A DNA stretch of 64,000 bases from a virus: IMG/VR virus record IMGVR_UViG_3300044530_001115, positions 1-64,000 of that record; one strand, written 5' to 3'. The notes under the pieces are model-generated. The model saw nothing but the letters and a program-made list of their open reading frames with translations, was not told the DNA's origin and ran no database searches. Below are positions 29,928 through 38,306 of this stretch, in pieces (position 1 is the first letter of the stretch; every line of letters starts with the position of its first letter). A program made the position numbers and the translations under genes.

Positions 29928-32297
29928 TTATTGAGAAACATAACTTATATTCTCTTCTTTTCTAATTCTTACTACATTATCCGACCAATTCGTCACTAGT
30001 GGATTATGTGTAATTACAAATATCTTCTCAAAGTATTCTTTAATCTTGGTGAAGAACTCTGATACCATCTCCAAATTATCGTTTGATATCTTTCCAAAAA
30101 CCTCATCAAAGACAACAACATTTGCTCTTGGTAATGAACATATCTTACTTAATACCGCTCTTAACGCTAGTGATGCAATTGTTCTTTCATATCCTGAACC
30201 GGAAGACATTGGTTTCTCAACTTGGGTATTGTTATCAATCATAAGGAAGTCAACCTCATTCTTGTCATTAATTTTAACCTCTAATCTGAAGTGACAACTA
30301 TCTTCTAACAATCGTTGAAGTTCACTATTAATAAGTGGCATCATTGTTTTCATTATAAGTTTAGTCACCCCATTCTTACCGAATATCTCCAAATAGATTT
30401 TGTATATTCTTTCTCTTTCAGCCTCTTCCGCTATTTTTCTAATTGTTTCCAAATTAGAACTAATTTTATCGGTTAGAGTTTTAATGGTGAACTTATTGTT
30501 TGAGATACTAGTTTCAATAGTTTTCTTCTCACCCTCAAGTTCATCAATTCTGATTCCCGCTTTAATTAATAACCCGTCAGTCTTATTGTTTTCCACAATC
30601 TTATCCTGAACTTCAGAATATCTTTCCAATTTGGTTTTCAATGAATCAATCATCAATTGGAAACGTTCAACACTTAATTCATATTTCTCTTTGATAAGTT
30701 TGTTTTTTTCATACTCATCAAACTCTTTTTTAAGATTAACAAAACCTTCTTCTTTGTTGGTTAATTCACTCATTAACCCCTCTAATTCGTCTTTATGAGT
30801 GATAAATCCGGCAAGTTCACCAATTTTTGCGTTGGTTATAGCCGCGTTCATCAGTTCAATACCACAATGTTCACATTTGATTCCACCATCAACAGAACTC
30901 TTAAGTTCTTCGATGCTTTTAATCTTTGCATTGTTCTCCGCTTGTTTGGTAATCAAGTCCTTAATCTCTTGTTTTACCTCATCGTGTTTGTCCTCGTGGT
31001 AAAATTCAGATGGTTCAATAACCTTAACCCCATCTCTATCGGAAATGGCTTTACCCTTTTGTAAATCCAATCCATTAATCTCCTCTTGAACTTTGTCCGG
31101 AGACACTAGTGTTAGTTCCTTATCAATGTTGTGTTTGGATTTTAATAATCCATCACGATACTCCTGACCCTTAACAATTCTACCTTTAACGTCTTCCAAT
31201 TGAGTATCTAACGTAAGATTAGTTTCCGTTAGGGTATCAATGGTTTCTTGATTAGTTTGGTTGTCAGTTTTAAGTTGTTCCGAGTTATAGATGTTCGATA
31301 ACATCCCTTTTGAGAAGTCACTATAAATTTCTTTGGCGGCTTCTTCCTTACGTTTAAGAAAATCTAACCCCATAAACCTTGAAAGAACTTGACCCCTCGC
31401 CGTAGGTTTGGCATCAATTAGTTCCTCCAAGTTGGTGGCAGTTGTTAGAATGGTCATTAAGAAGTCCTCTTTGGTTCCGATAGACGTTTTGATAAACGCC
31501 TCGGTCTCTCTTCGTTGTTCTCCGGTGAAGTTTTGTAAACTACCATCAGACAATCTTTTATAAAAGTCCAACTCGGTTTTAACGTTCCATTCATTTTTCT
31601 TTGATAACTTTCTCTCAATATTTCTCAATATGATGTACTCCTCACCATCGATTGTTATCTCACCTTTTACGGCAACTTTGTTTCTTTCTGTAAACCTGTT
31701 AAATATTTCCTCCGCTTTGGATGTCTTGGTTGTCTCATTAAAGAATAAGAACATCAATAAATCCACAGTCAAAACTGTCTTACCCCCAAAGTTAGGCGGG
31801 TTTGATTCCACAACCGTAATCCCATCACACTTCTCAAAATCTATCTTCTGATTCTCACCATAGGATAAAAAGTTTGAGAACTCAATGTTCTTAATATACC
31901 ATCTCTTAAATGGAGCCGCATCAGTTTGAGTTTGTAACAATTTATTATCCACAATACTATTAAGTTGGTAGATATCATCGTAGTGTTCCATATTCCCTTT
32001 TGACTCCAAGAATGAACGAACTAATTCTAATTGATAGTTCTCATCCAAGATGTTAAAGGATATGTCTACGGTATGTGTGGTGTCGTCAGCAACCTTTGTC
32101 TTTGTAATAACATTAACATTGGTTGTGTTGTACTTCTTTTGAAAGTAATGACGAACACTTTTTATTTTTTCTTGTGTAAAGTTTTCAGCATAGTCCTCCC
32201 ATACAATCTGTAGGTAAGGATTATCAAAACTTGTGATATCTAAATCTTTTATCATTATTGTGTAATTAAATTCTATGGGGGGATTGAATAAATCCAT
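29928..32297 (-). CDS. SbcC/Rad50-like recombination ATPase (T4 gp46 type)
   Basis: 789 residues. Walker A region NFGGKTVL near residue 170, long coiled coils (about 330-470 and 500-640), a zinc-hook KCEHCGIEL near residue 475, the ABC signature SSGSGYERTIASLALR and Walker B NVVVFDEVFGK near the end. With the SbcD-like gene at 34094-34891 it should form the Mre11/Rad50-type complex that resects DNA ends for recombination-dependent replication. The residue normally Gly at the start of Walker A is not Gly here (PNFGGKT). About 140 extra N-terminal residues precede the ATPase core, more than in T4 gp46. Confidence 0.92.
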   Translation of the reverse strand: MDLFNPPIEFNYTIMIKDLDITSFDNPYLQIVWEDYAENFTQEKIKSVRHYFQKKYNTTNVNVITKTKVADDTTHTVDISFNILDENYQLELVRSFLESKGNMEHYDDIYQLNSIVDNKLLQTQTDAAPFKRWYIKNIEFSNFLSYGENQKIDFEKCDGITVVESNPPNFGGKTVLTVDLLMFLFFNETTKTSKAEEIFNRFTERNKVAVKGEITIDGEEYIILRNIERKLSKKNEWNVKTELDFYKRLSDGSLQNFTGEQRRETEAFIKTSIGTKEDFLMTILTTATNLEELIDAKPTARGQVLSRFMGLDFLKRKEEAAKEIYSDFSKGMLSNIYNSEQLKTDNQTNQETIDTLTETNLTLDTQLEDVKGRIVKGQEYRDGLLKSKHNIDKELTLVSPDKVQEEINGLDLQKGKAISDRDGVKVIEPSEFYHEDKHDEVKQEIKDLITKQAENNAKIKSIEELKSSVDGGIKCEHCGIELMNAAITNAKIGELAGFITHKDELEGLMSELTNKEEGFVNLKKEFDEYEKNKLIKEKYELSVERFQLMIDSLKTKLERYSEVQDKIVENNKTDGLLIKAGIRIDELEGEKKTIETSISNNKFTIKTLTDKISSNLETIRKIAEEAERERIYKIYLEIFGKNGVTKLIMKTMMPLINSELQRLLEDSCHFRLEVKINDKNEVDFLMIDNNTQVEKPMSSGSGYERTIASLALRAVLSKICSLPRANVVVFDEVFGKISNDNLEMVSEFFTKIKEYFEKIFVITHNPLVTNWSDNVVRIRKEENISYVSQ

Positions 32298-32330
32298 TGG
32301 TTGAATGTCTAAAAAATGTCTAACGAATGT

Positions 32331-32603
32331 CTAAACAGTTTCAGGTGTTACAACTTCAGCATCTGTTACGTTAATGTCAGTTGTTTCACCAACAATTACA
32401 TCACCACTAACAACTTCAGTATTTAAATCCACCATTTCACCATTTTCATTTTGGTATTGAGCTTTCATTTCTTCCATTTGTTTTTCAAACATTTCTTGAT
32501 ACTCGGCTTGAGCTCTTTTTCTTAATCCTCTAAGCGCATTGTTTCTTGTTGCAACTCTTAATTTGTGTGCCTTTGCACCACCACGTAATTTTGACTTTGG
32601 CAT
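32331..32603 (-). CDS. Small basic-headed protein
   Basis: 90 residues. A strongly basic N-terminal half (KSKLRGGAKAHKLRVATRNNALRGLRKRA) may bind nucleic acid; the C-terminal half is acidic and Val/Thr-rich. From memory, short phage proteins with this MPKSKLRGG opening are common, without known function. It lies 33 bases upstream of gp46 in the recombination gene run. Confidence 0.78.
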   Translation of the reverse strand: MPKSKLRGGAKAHKLRVATRNNALRGLRKRAQAEYQEMFEKQMEEMKAQYQNENGEMVDLNTEVVSGDVIVGETTDINVTDAEVVTPETV

Positions 32604-32615
32604 AATTGTATTTAT

Positions 32616-33143
32616 TTAATTGTTATTTATTTCGTTATTCATTTGTTCTCGTATTTCTTCTAACGTTATTCCCGGTTCATTATCAATTCGTTCCTTAACC
32701 TCACTAGTCAGTCTATCAATAATGTCTTGACCTAAATTTTTATCTCTATCTGATGTTGGCATACCATTAACATTTGTTTCATCTTCATCGTCCTCATTTT
32801 TATAATAATCTAACCAATCCGGTCTTTCTTGAACTTTAACACTCTCAACCTTCTCAATCATTTTTTGAACTTCAGTTTTAGAACCTATTAACATTTTAGA
32901 CATCTGAACTTTTTTTTCAATATTTCTAAATCTATTGTAAAAATTTTGAGTTTTTGCTTCGTGAAAGTTAATATCTGTATTGTTTTCTTCTAAATAATTA
33001 ATAATACTTATAATTTCATCACTATCATCAGTAATACCCATATCATTTATTAACTGAAAAAAGTCATCACACTTGATAATCTTTCTTGTTTCTGTTTTAT
33101 CTTGTAAAAACTTAATTACAAAATCACCTAATTTAGTTTCCAT
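32616..33143 (-). CDS. Acidic helical protein of unknown function
   Basis: 175 residues, acidic, with a helical N-terminal domain (KLGDFVIKFLQDKTETRKIIKCDDFFQLIND) and a disordered, Asp/Glu-rich second half. No motif recognised. It sits between the gp46-like and gp47-like genes and could be an accessory of that complex. Confidence 0.75.
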   Translation of the reverse strand: METKLGDFVIKFLQDKTETRKIIKCDDFFQLINDMGITDDSDEIISIINYLEENNTDINFHEAKTQNFYNRFRNIEKKVQMSKMLIGSKTEVQKMIEKVESVKVQERPDWLDYYKNEDDEDETNVNGMPTSDRDKNLGQDIIDRLTSEVKERIDNEPGITLEEIREQMNNEINNN

Positions 33144-33146
33144 AAC

Positions 33147-33506
33147 TTAATTTTTTGTTGGTCTATTTTCTTCAAACCATTCTACCATCGAGTTGAATGA
33201 CCATACAAACCCTGACGCTATCAACCCATCAAAGAACCATCCAATCCAAGTCGGTGTTCCAATCAAAGATGTTGATGGGGAATAATAAGCAATTCCAAAG
33301 AAAAAACCAACCCAAGTTGATGTACACATCATACAAGATAGTAAATCCCCAATGAATTTAGCCAACCCATTGAAAGGTAATACTGATTCACCCCACGCTT
33401 TTATAAAATTTCTTAATCCCTGAAATATTGACCCATAGACCAATATGTTTGACATTCCGTATGCCGCTAGTAACCAAATTAATAATACCATATTACATTG
33501 TTTCAT
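33147..33506 (-). CDS. Membrane protein resembling DUF1360
   Basis: 119 residues with hydrophobic segments at about 7-25, 62-76 and 86-105. The conserved-looking LLSCMMCTSTWVGF (56-69) has the C-x-x-C-x-x-x-W-x-G core of the small phage and sporulation proteins grouped as DUF1360. Membrane role unknown. It overlaps 33493-34116 by 14 bases. Confidence 0.75.
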   Translation of the reverse strand: MKQCNMVLLIWLLAAYGMSNILVYGSIFQGLRNFIKAWGESVLPFNGLAKFIGDLLSCMMCTSTWVGFFFGIAYYSPSTSLIGTPTWIGWFFDGLIASGFVWSFNSMVEWFEENRPTKN

Positions 33507-34116
33507 TTAAGTTAGAACCTTTCAAATATACAGCTTTTTGATTAACCGCAATAGATTCTAATTGTTTATTTTTATTTTCAAGTTCTTCAATCTTTGTGTT
33601 TTTCAAAGATAGTTCTTTTTTAAGTGTCTGTAAAGTTTCTTGAAGAAGTAATACTTTATCGTTTGGTTTTTCAATCTCAACAATCTTTTCTACTTCAACT
33701 ATCTTCTCAACCTCAACTATTTTCTCCACAATTATTGGTTCAGGTTTGCCCCCAATTTCATCTATAATTGGGACAGGAACTTCCACTCTTACTTCTTTAA
33801 TAACTTCTCTATCAACATATTTGATAACCTCAACTTCTTTAATAGTTTCAACGGGAACTTCCTTGACTATTTCTTTAATAACTTCTTTAACCACCTCAAC
33901 TTCTTTAATAACTTCAACCGGTACTTCCACCCGTATTTCTTTTATTACTTCAATCTCCATTACTTTTTCTGAATCACCACCTAGTAACCCATATTTGTTA
34001 ATGTTATACCCTTCGGTAAAACATTTTGATATGAAATTATCTACATCCTCAATATTGTTTAACTTACAATATTCTTGAACTGACTTTAATTGACTAGTTG
34101 TTAGTTTGACTTCCAC
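33493..34116 (-). CDS. Protein with long EVPVEVIKEV-type repeat region and coiled coil
   Basis: 207 residues. An N-terminal ~46-residue helical domain (LTTSQLKSVQEYCKLNN) precedes a 100-residue repetitive stretch (52-150) of EVPVEVIKEVEVVKEV and EKIVEVEKIVEV units, then a coiled coil at 153-190. Alternation of Val/Ile with Glu/Lys suggests an extended amphipathic strand or rod. The same repeat is in the four-helix membrane protein 24941-25729, so the two could pair. It overlaps the gp47-like gene by 23 bases. Confidence 0.78.
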   Translation of the reverse strand: MEVKLTTSQLKSVQEYCKLNNIEDVDNFISKCFTEGYNINKYGLLGGDSEKVMEIEVIKEIRVEVPVEVIKEVEVVKEVIKEIVKEVPVETIKEVEVIKYVDREVIKEVRVEVPVPIIDEIGGKPEPIIVEKIVEVEKIVEVEKIVEIEKPNDKVLLLQETLQTLKKELSLKNTKIEELENKNKQLESIAVNQKAVYLKGSNLNETM

Positions 34117-34891
34117 TGTTAACCAGTTTTTCAGTTCCGTTTATTATATCATCAAATGATTTCATTTTAAATGATAAGAAAGGTTTTGGATTATCCAAAT
34201 CAACAAATGAATAATCATCTGATTCAAGATTGTAGATTCCGAATCCGTGTTTGGTTATTGTTTCACCATAGTTCTGTTGGATTGTTGAACCGACCATATA
34301 TGCTTTCTTCCCACCAGGTATGTTAAAGATTTGTCTTTTGTGAATATCACCACATAATACCAAATCACATCCGTTAAACTTATCCGTTTCAAATCCGGTT
34401 TCAAACTTATATCCAATATCGGTTGTTAATCCCTGAACCGGTCCGTGGAATAAACCTATCTTTAATCTACCCGTTTTTTCAATCTCAGGTGGAATGTTAT
34501 GGTCAAGTAATGAATACACCACCCAATCAACATTATCGTCCTCGTATTCACCTCTGTTCTTCAAATAAACGATGTTGTCGTTTTTCAATGAATCAATCAC
34601 TGGTGTAAGAGCGTCCAACCTTGAAGAGTTACTCTCTAAGAAGTCGTGGTTTCCAATTATAACTATGGTTTTAGCAATTTGAGAACACTCCGTAAGAATC
34701 CAAGCAACAAACTCAATAAGTTCAGGAGTCATTTGATTTTTAGAGTGAACTAAATCTCCGGTGAAAACAATTCTGTCCGGAGCAATCTCTTTGAATTGCA
34801 CCAACATATCATTCAAGATTCCTCGATATAAATCGTGGTCTTTAAATAATCTTATATGTAAGTCACTAAAGTGAACTAATTTCTTTATCAT
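34094..34891 (-). CDS. SbcD/Mre11-like nuclease (T4 gp47 type)
   Basis: 265 residues. Phosphoesterase motifs in order: HFSDLHIR (7-14), FTGDLVHSKN, IVIIGNHDF, LFHGPVQG and CGDIHKRQ, which supply the two-manganese site. It is the nuclease subunit partnering the SbcC/Rad50-like ATPase at 29928-32297. Length equals the phosphoesterase core; the capping domain is short. Separation of the pair by four small genes is different from the adjacent arrangement in T4. Confidence 0.93.
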   Translation of the reverse strand: MIKKLVHFSDLHIRLFKDHDLYRGILNDMLVQFKEIAPDRIVFTGDLVHSKNQMTPELIEFVAWILTECSQIAKTIVIIGNHDFLESNSSRLDALTPVIDSLKNDNIVYLKNRGEYEDDNVDWVVYSLLDHNIPPEIEKTGRLKIGLFHGPVQGLTTDIGYKFETGFETDKFNGCDLVLCGDIHKRQIFNIPGGKKAYMVGSTIQQNYGETITKHGFGIYNLESDDYSFVDLDNPKPFLSFKMKSFDDIINGTEKLVNSGSQTNN

Positions 34892-34892
34892 C

Positions 34893-35081
34893 TTATTTTT
34901 TTATTTTCCAATTTAATAGTACCCAAATCAAAAACATTACAGGAATTGCTACCCACCACACCCATTCTTTACTTGGTGATATTATATCATTCATCTTCAG
35001 CATAAAGTAAGTCATTGTTGGTATCCACCACAATGATGCGGTACAGATACCACAAACTTCAGGTCGTTTAATTAATCTCAT
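34893..35081 (-). CDS. Small membrane protein
   Basis: 62 residues, Trp-rich, with hydrophobic segments at about 12-29 and 40-59 and a C-terminal WKIKK. It lies one base upstream of the gp47-like gene and overlaps the zinc-ribbon gene by one base. No family recognised. Confidence 0.72.
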   Translation of the reverse strand: MRLIKRPEVCGICTASLWWIPTMTYFMLKMNDIISPSKEWVWWVAIPVMFLIWVLLNWKIKK

Positions 35082-35296
35082 TACTTATCAAATAATTTAA
35101 AATCTTCATTTACATGACCACAATCGTCACATCTATAAGTTGGGAAAGGAACTATGGTGTCTTCCTGACTTCCTGTTAACAATTTGTTAACTTTTTTTAT
35201 CATTGTTACTTCCTTGAAGTAGATTCCGTCACACTCCTCACACACTAATGTCGGTTGTTGTTTTAAATCAATTTTTGGTTTTAATAAATCGTCCAT
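35081..35296 (-). CDS. Zinc-ribbon protein
   Basis: 71 residues with two CxxC pairs, CEEC (19-22) and CDDC (56-59), forming a single zinc ribbon; the loop between carries a hydrophobic strand. Such small ribbons often contact nucleic acid or RNA polymerase. The specific role is unknown. Position in the replication and recombination run suggests a DNA-related partner. Confidence 0.82.
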   Translation of the reverse strand: MDDLLKPKIDLKQQPTLVCEECDGIYFKEVTMIKKVNKLLTGSQEDTIVPFPTYRCDDCGHVNEDFKLFDK

Positions 35297-35324
35297 ATGT
35301 TTTTATTTTAAATTTAGTTAATTT

Positions 35325-36188
35325 TTATTTTTTAGTCAAATACTTTGACATATCCATTTCCAATATAGTTTCTTGAACTCCTTTTGGAACACGGAATTCT
35401 TCATACTCACCAATTTCCTTAACAAGAACAATAATACACCCATACAATTTAATGTTCTCGTATTTTGTTCCTTGTAACATCTTAATAAGAAGTTTCCCAT
35501 AAAATGGTAATTGGGTAAAGTAGTGACCCAATGCGTTATTTGGTAATTTATCAAATGGGTAATACATTTTTTTGGTGAAATGACTCTCCTCAAAGTTCTT
35601 TGGTTTGTTTGACTTCCAATCGGTTATCACTAGCCCAAACTCTGTTTGTTCCTTATTCATTATGAGCCACACCTTATCGGGTTGTCCGGTATATTTTAAT
35701 TCAGGGTCTCCCAATACAATCTCCGTATCCAATAACACCGCACCTCTCTCAACCATAAGATTTAGGTATGCCGCCCCGGCTGATATCATACTATCACCTT
35801 TTAATATTTGGGTGAAGTCACATTCAAATATTGGTTGTCTTACTTCTTTGTAATCACCAAACATCTCTATGGTTTTCTTTTCTAACATATAGTGAACCCT
35901 ACTTCCCATATTGGTTGAATAGTCACCAGCAGCTTTCCATTCATCTAATAATTGTTGTTGAACTTCAGGGTCACCTTTGGCTTTCTTAAAAGATATCCCT
36001 TCTGTGTCAAACTCCTCGTAGAAATATTTCATTACCTTACTAACAGATGGATAATCACTTCTGATAACTCCGGTCTCATCCTTCATATAATAAGTGTGGG
36101 TGTCCTCAACGAATGTTAATTCAAGTTCCTCTCTTCGTTTATCTAATAACCCTCTTATTTCTTTCGCAACCTCATTTAAATCTATCAT
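35325..36188 (-). CDS. RecB/Cas4-like PD-(D/E)XK nuclease
   Basis: 287 residues. The core YTGQPDKVWLI...FGLVITDWKSNKPK (about 166-196) gives the D...DxK pattern typical of the RecB/Cas4-like exonuclease superfamily, preceded by an upstream helix with RVHYMLEKK (conserved H) and TEIVLGD, and followed by a QLPFYG helix (Q-x-x-x-Y motif of this group). It probably resects DNA ends or processes replication intermediates. No iron-sulfur cysteines are present, unlike Cas4. It abuts the primase gene and is in the same operon. Confidence 0.87.
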   Translation of the reverse strand: MIDLNEVAKEIRGLLDKRREELELTFVEDTHTYYMKDETGVIRSDYPSVSKVMKYFYEEFDTEGISFKKAKGDPEVQQQLLDEWKAAGDYSTNMGSRVHYMLEKKTIEMFGDYKEVRQPIFECDFTQILKGDSMISAGAAYLNLMVERGAVLLDTEIVLGDPELKYTGQPDKVWLIMNKEQTEFGLVITDWKSNKPKNFEESHFTKKMYYPFDKLPNNALGHYFTQLPFYGKLLIKMLQGTKYENIKLYGCIIVLVKEIGEYEEFRVPKGVQETILEMDMSKYLTKK

Positions 36189-37088
36189 CTATTTTATTTT
36201 ATAATAGTAATCACTGATGTTACCCCTTAAATCGGCAACATCGGCATCACCTGTTAATTTTATTATTTTAACTTTACCATATAATTTACCACCATTTAGG
36301 TTGTGATATAACTTAACTGCGTCTGACCACGCATCGGCGTCGAGACATATAATTATATTACCATTCGCTTTCTCATACAACGTGTTAAGTAATAACTCGG
36401 ACATATGTTTTCCTAACATAGCAATACTATTAGGTAGGAATATAGCATCAAATGCACCTTCACAAAGATGGATGTCCTCATTCCAATTTATTGTGTTCTC
36501 AAAAAATATTATCTCATCTTTGGACGCTTCGGGGTTTTTATATTTTGCCCTTGAGTTTGCGTCCCAACTTCTTGCAATAAAATAATTTAATACACCTTTA
36601 TTATCATAAGATGGTATAATAATTCTCCCCGAGAATGCTCCCGTATCACAGAATCCAATACCATACTTCTCAATAATCTCATCGGTAATCCCACGTTGTT
36701 TAAGGTAATTGTAAGCTTGACGACGAACCGGATAAACCAAACTACTATCTTTAAATAATGTAAAACCTGTCGGTAACTTTAAATAATCTTTACGTTTCTC
36801 TTTTGGTTTATGATTTTCAGGTTGAAGTAAGTTATATATTTTCTTTTGTTTCTTATCACCAAAGTTATCAATAAGTTTACCAAGAGGACCTTTTGTGTTA
36901 TTCTCGTCACCACAACTCCAACACTTATATACGTGTTCAAAGTAATTTACCTCAAGGTTTCCTTTATGTTGGTCTTCATCGCATATCGGACAATCAAAAG
37001 ATATTTGACCTTTTGATTCATAGTGGAGTTTTTCATCTCCAAGAATATCGTGTAGTATTTCTAATAAAATTTCCGCATCATCTGACAT
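36189..37088 (-). CDS. DNA primase, CHC2-type zinc finger plus TOPRIM
   Basis: 299 residues from the ATG at 37088 (MSDDAEILLEIL). An in-frame extension to 37271 is open, but it runs across the promoter and into the divergent gene, so it is rejected. Zinc finger: C33, C36, C56, C59 (CPIC...CWSC). The TOPRIM part has LCEGAFDAIFLP (about 208-219) and IIICLDADAWSDA (about 249-261). It should lay primers for lagging-strand synthesis. No helicase domain is fused, unlike T7 gp4, so a separate helicase is expected elsewhere. Confidence 0.9.
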   Translation of the reverse strand: MSDDAEILLEILHDILGDEKLHYESKGQISFDCPICDEDQHKGNLEVNYFEHVYKCWSCGDENNTKGPLGKLIDNFGDKKQKKIYNLLQPENHKPKEKRKDYLKLPTGFTLFKDSSLVYPVRRQAYNYLKQRGITDEIIEKYGIGFCDTGAFSGRIIIPSYDNKGVLNYFIARSWDANSRAKYKNPEASKDEIIFFENTINWNEDIHLCEGAFDAIFLPNSIAMLGKHMSELLLNTLYEKANGNIIICLDADAWSDAVKLYHNLNGGKLYGKVKIIKLTGDADVADLRGNISDYYYKIK

Positions 37089-37092
37089 ACAG

Positions 37093-37123
37093 CAAAGATA
37101 AGAAAAAATAATATAACTGTCAA
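37093..37123 (-). promoter_or_regulatory. Promoter TTGACA-N17-TATCTTTG ahead of the primase
   Basis: On the minus strand TTGACA (plus-strand 37118-37123) and TATCTTTG (37093-37100) are 17 bases apart, combining a general sigma-70 -35 with the Bacteroidota -7 box. The -7 box ends 5 bases before the ATG, so the primase mRNA would have almost no leader. Confidence 0.65.
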
Positions 37124-37173
37124 TCTTCACAAGTTTTTCATTCCCATTATATTTATTGAGATAACCTAAAGAA

Positions 37174-37389
37174 ATGAGCACACAAATAACTATAAGTAAT
37201 ATTACCGGAGTATCTCCTTTTAAAGTGTATCTATGTGATAACCCTATTACTTTATCAATATATATAGACACAATTTCAACATTCCCATATAATGTGACAA
37301 TACCACCTATTTGGAGTTCGTTAACATCTTTTAATATAAAAGTTATTGATAATAATAATTGTGAATCAATTTTAAATCTAACATTATAA
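37174..37389 (+). CDS. Small beta-rich virion-region protein
   Basis: 71 residues: ITISNITGVSPFKVYLCD, then IPPIWSSLTSFNIKVIDNNNCES. It is a paralogue of 40530-40835 (ITGSNFPYTIYACD..., GIKVIYGDGCE), so both are probably small beta-sandwich modules of the tail fibre or adhesin region. First plus-strand gene of the structural block; TATTTATT at 37149-37156 is a weak phage-type box. One base separates it from 37391. Confidence 0.78.
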   Translation: MSTQITISNITGVSPFKVYLCDNPITLSIYIDTISTFPYNVTIPPIWSSLTSFNIKVIDNNNCESILNLTL

Positions 37390-37390
37390 T

Positions 37391-38296
37391 ATGCCGTGTA
37401 GTTCTACATATTGCCTTTCAAACACTGGTTACCCAACATTTAACGACCTATACTTTAGTGCAGGGACATGGAATTCTCAACTATATTGGACCGGTCAAAC
37501 AAATGGATTATCCATTTATTATAACACAGGGTCAACTCAATGGTGTTTATCAACAGTTTTAGACGGGTCTTGTCTTTTATCGGGTCAATCACCTTGTTTC
37601 AACCCGTGTCCGGATTTAGATGATGTTTATTTTTCTATTGGAGCGTGTCCAACACCAACTCCCACACCAACATTAAATTGTGCAAATTTAAATTTCTCAG
37701 CAATATTTGATTGTGATTTTGAAACAACTCCAACACCAACTGTAACTAGTACAACTACATTAACACCTACACCAACACCTACACCAACTAAATTTTGTAA
37801 TGTAGTTATAAGTGCAACAATTCAAAGTGTTACTTCCACTCCAACACCAACACCTACAATGACCCCGACACCATCGGCACAAATTGCTCGTACTTGTACT
37901 TTTGAACAAGGGGTAACTTTCAATACAATTGATGATAGTATTGTATGTCCTTATAGTTATCAATTCCAAAATTGTTATGACGGTACGATGTATTATACCA
38001 CAAATCAATTAGTTACACCAGGAAATATCCCAATTGAAAATTTTCAAGTTTATCAAGCTAACGTTAATGGGACAGTAATATGTGTTGGATATATTGGGGT
38101 TAATAATAACACAATCGGTATTGATGATATTACATTACTAATTGGTCCTTATGGAAGTCAAATAGGTGCGGATTGTATTTTATGTTCAGAATCAATTATA
38201 CCTACACCAACTCCAACTCCTACACCAACATCTTCAGGAATTCCATCTCCGTGTATTGATTGTGGATTAGAGGGTTACTTATATAATAAAACTTAA
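37391..38296 (+). CDS. Cys-rich virion protein with Thr-Pro linkers
   Basis: 301 residues. Small cysteine-rich modules (for example CPDLDDVYFSIGAC) are joined by Thr-Pro repeats at about 88-97, 112-133, 147-163 and 272-282. A larger beta domain fills 165-265. No signal peptide. Such TP linkers are extended, protease-resistant and good O-glycosylation substrates. A fibre-tip or adhesin role is inferred from neighbours and composition. Not matched to a known family. Confidence 0.82.
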   Translation: MPCSSTYCLSNTGYPTFNDLYFSAGTWNSQLYWTGQTNGLSIYYNTGSTQWCLSTVLDGSCLLSGQSPCFNPCPDLDDVYFSIGACPTPTPTPTLNCANLNFSAIFDCDFETTPTPTVTSTTTLTPTPTPTPTKFCNVVISATIQSVTSTPTPTPTMTPTPSAQIARTCTFEQGVTFNTIDDSIVCPYSYQFQNCYDGTMYYTTNQLVTPGNIPIENFQVYQANVNGTVICVGYIGVNNNTIGIDDITLLIGPYGSQIGADCILCSESIIPTPTPTPTPTSSGIPSPCIDCGLEGYLYNKT

Positions 38297-38306
38297 AAAT
38301 TAAAAT

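Noticed and set aside
37089-37271. Upstream extension of the primase gene to 37271
   Set aside because: The added 61 residues cross the primase promoter and overlap the divergent gene 37174-37389, and primases of this type begin just before the zinc finger.
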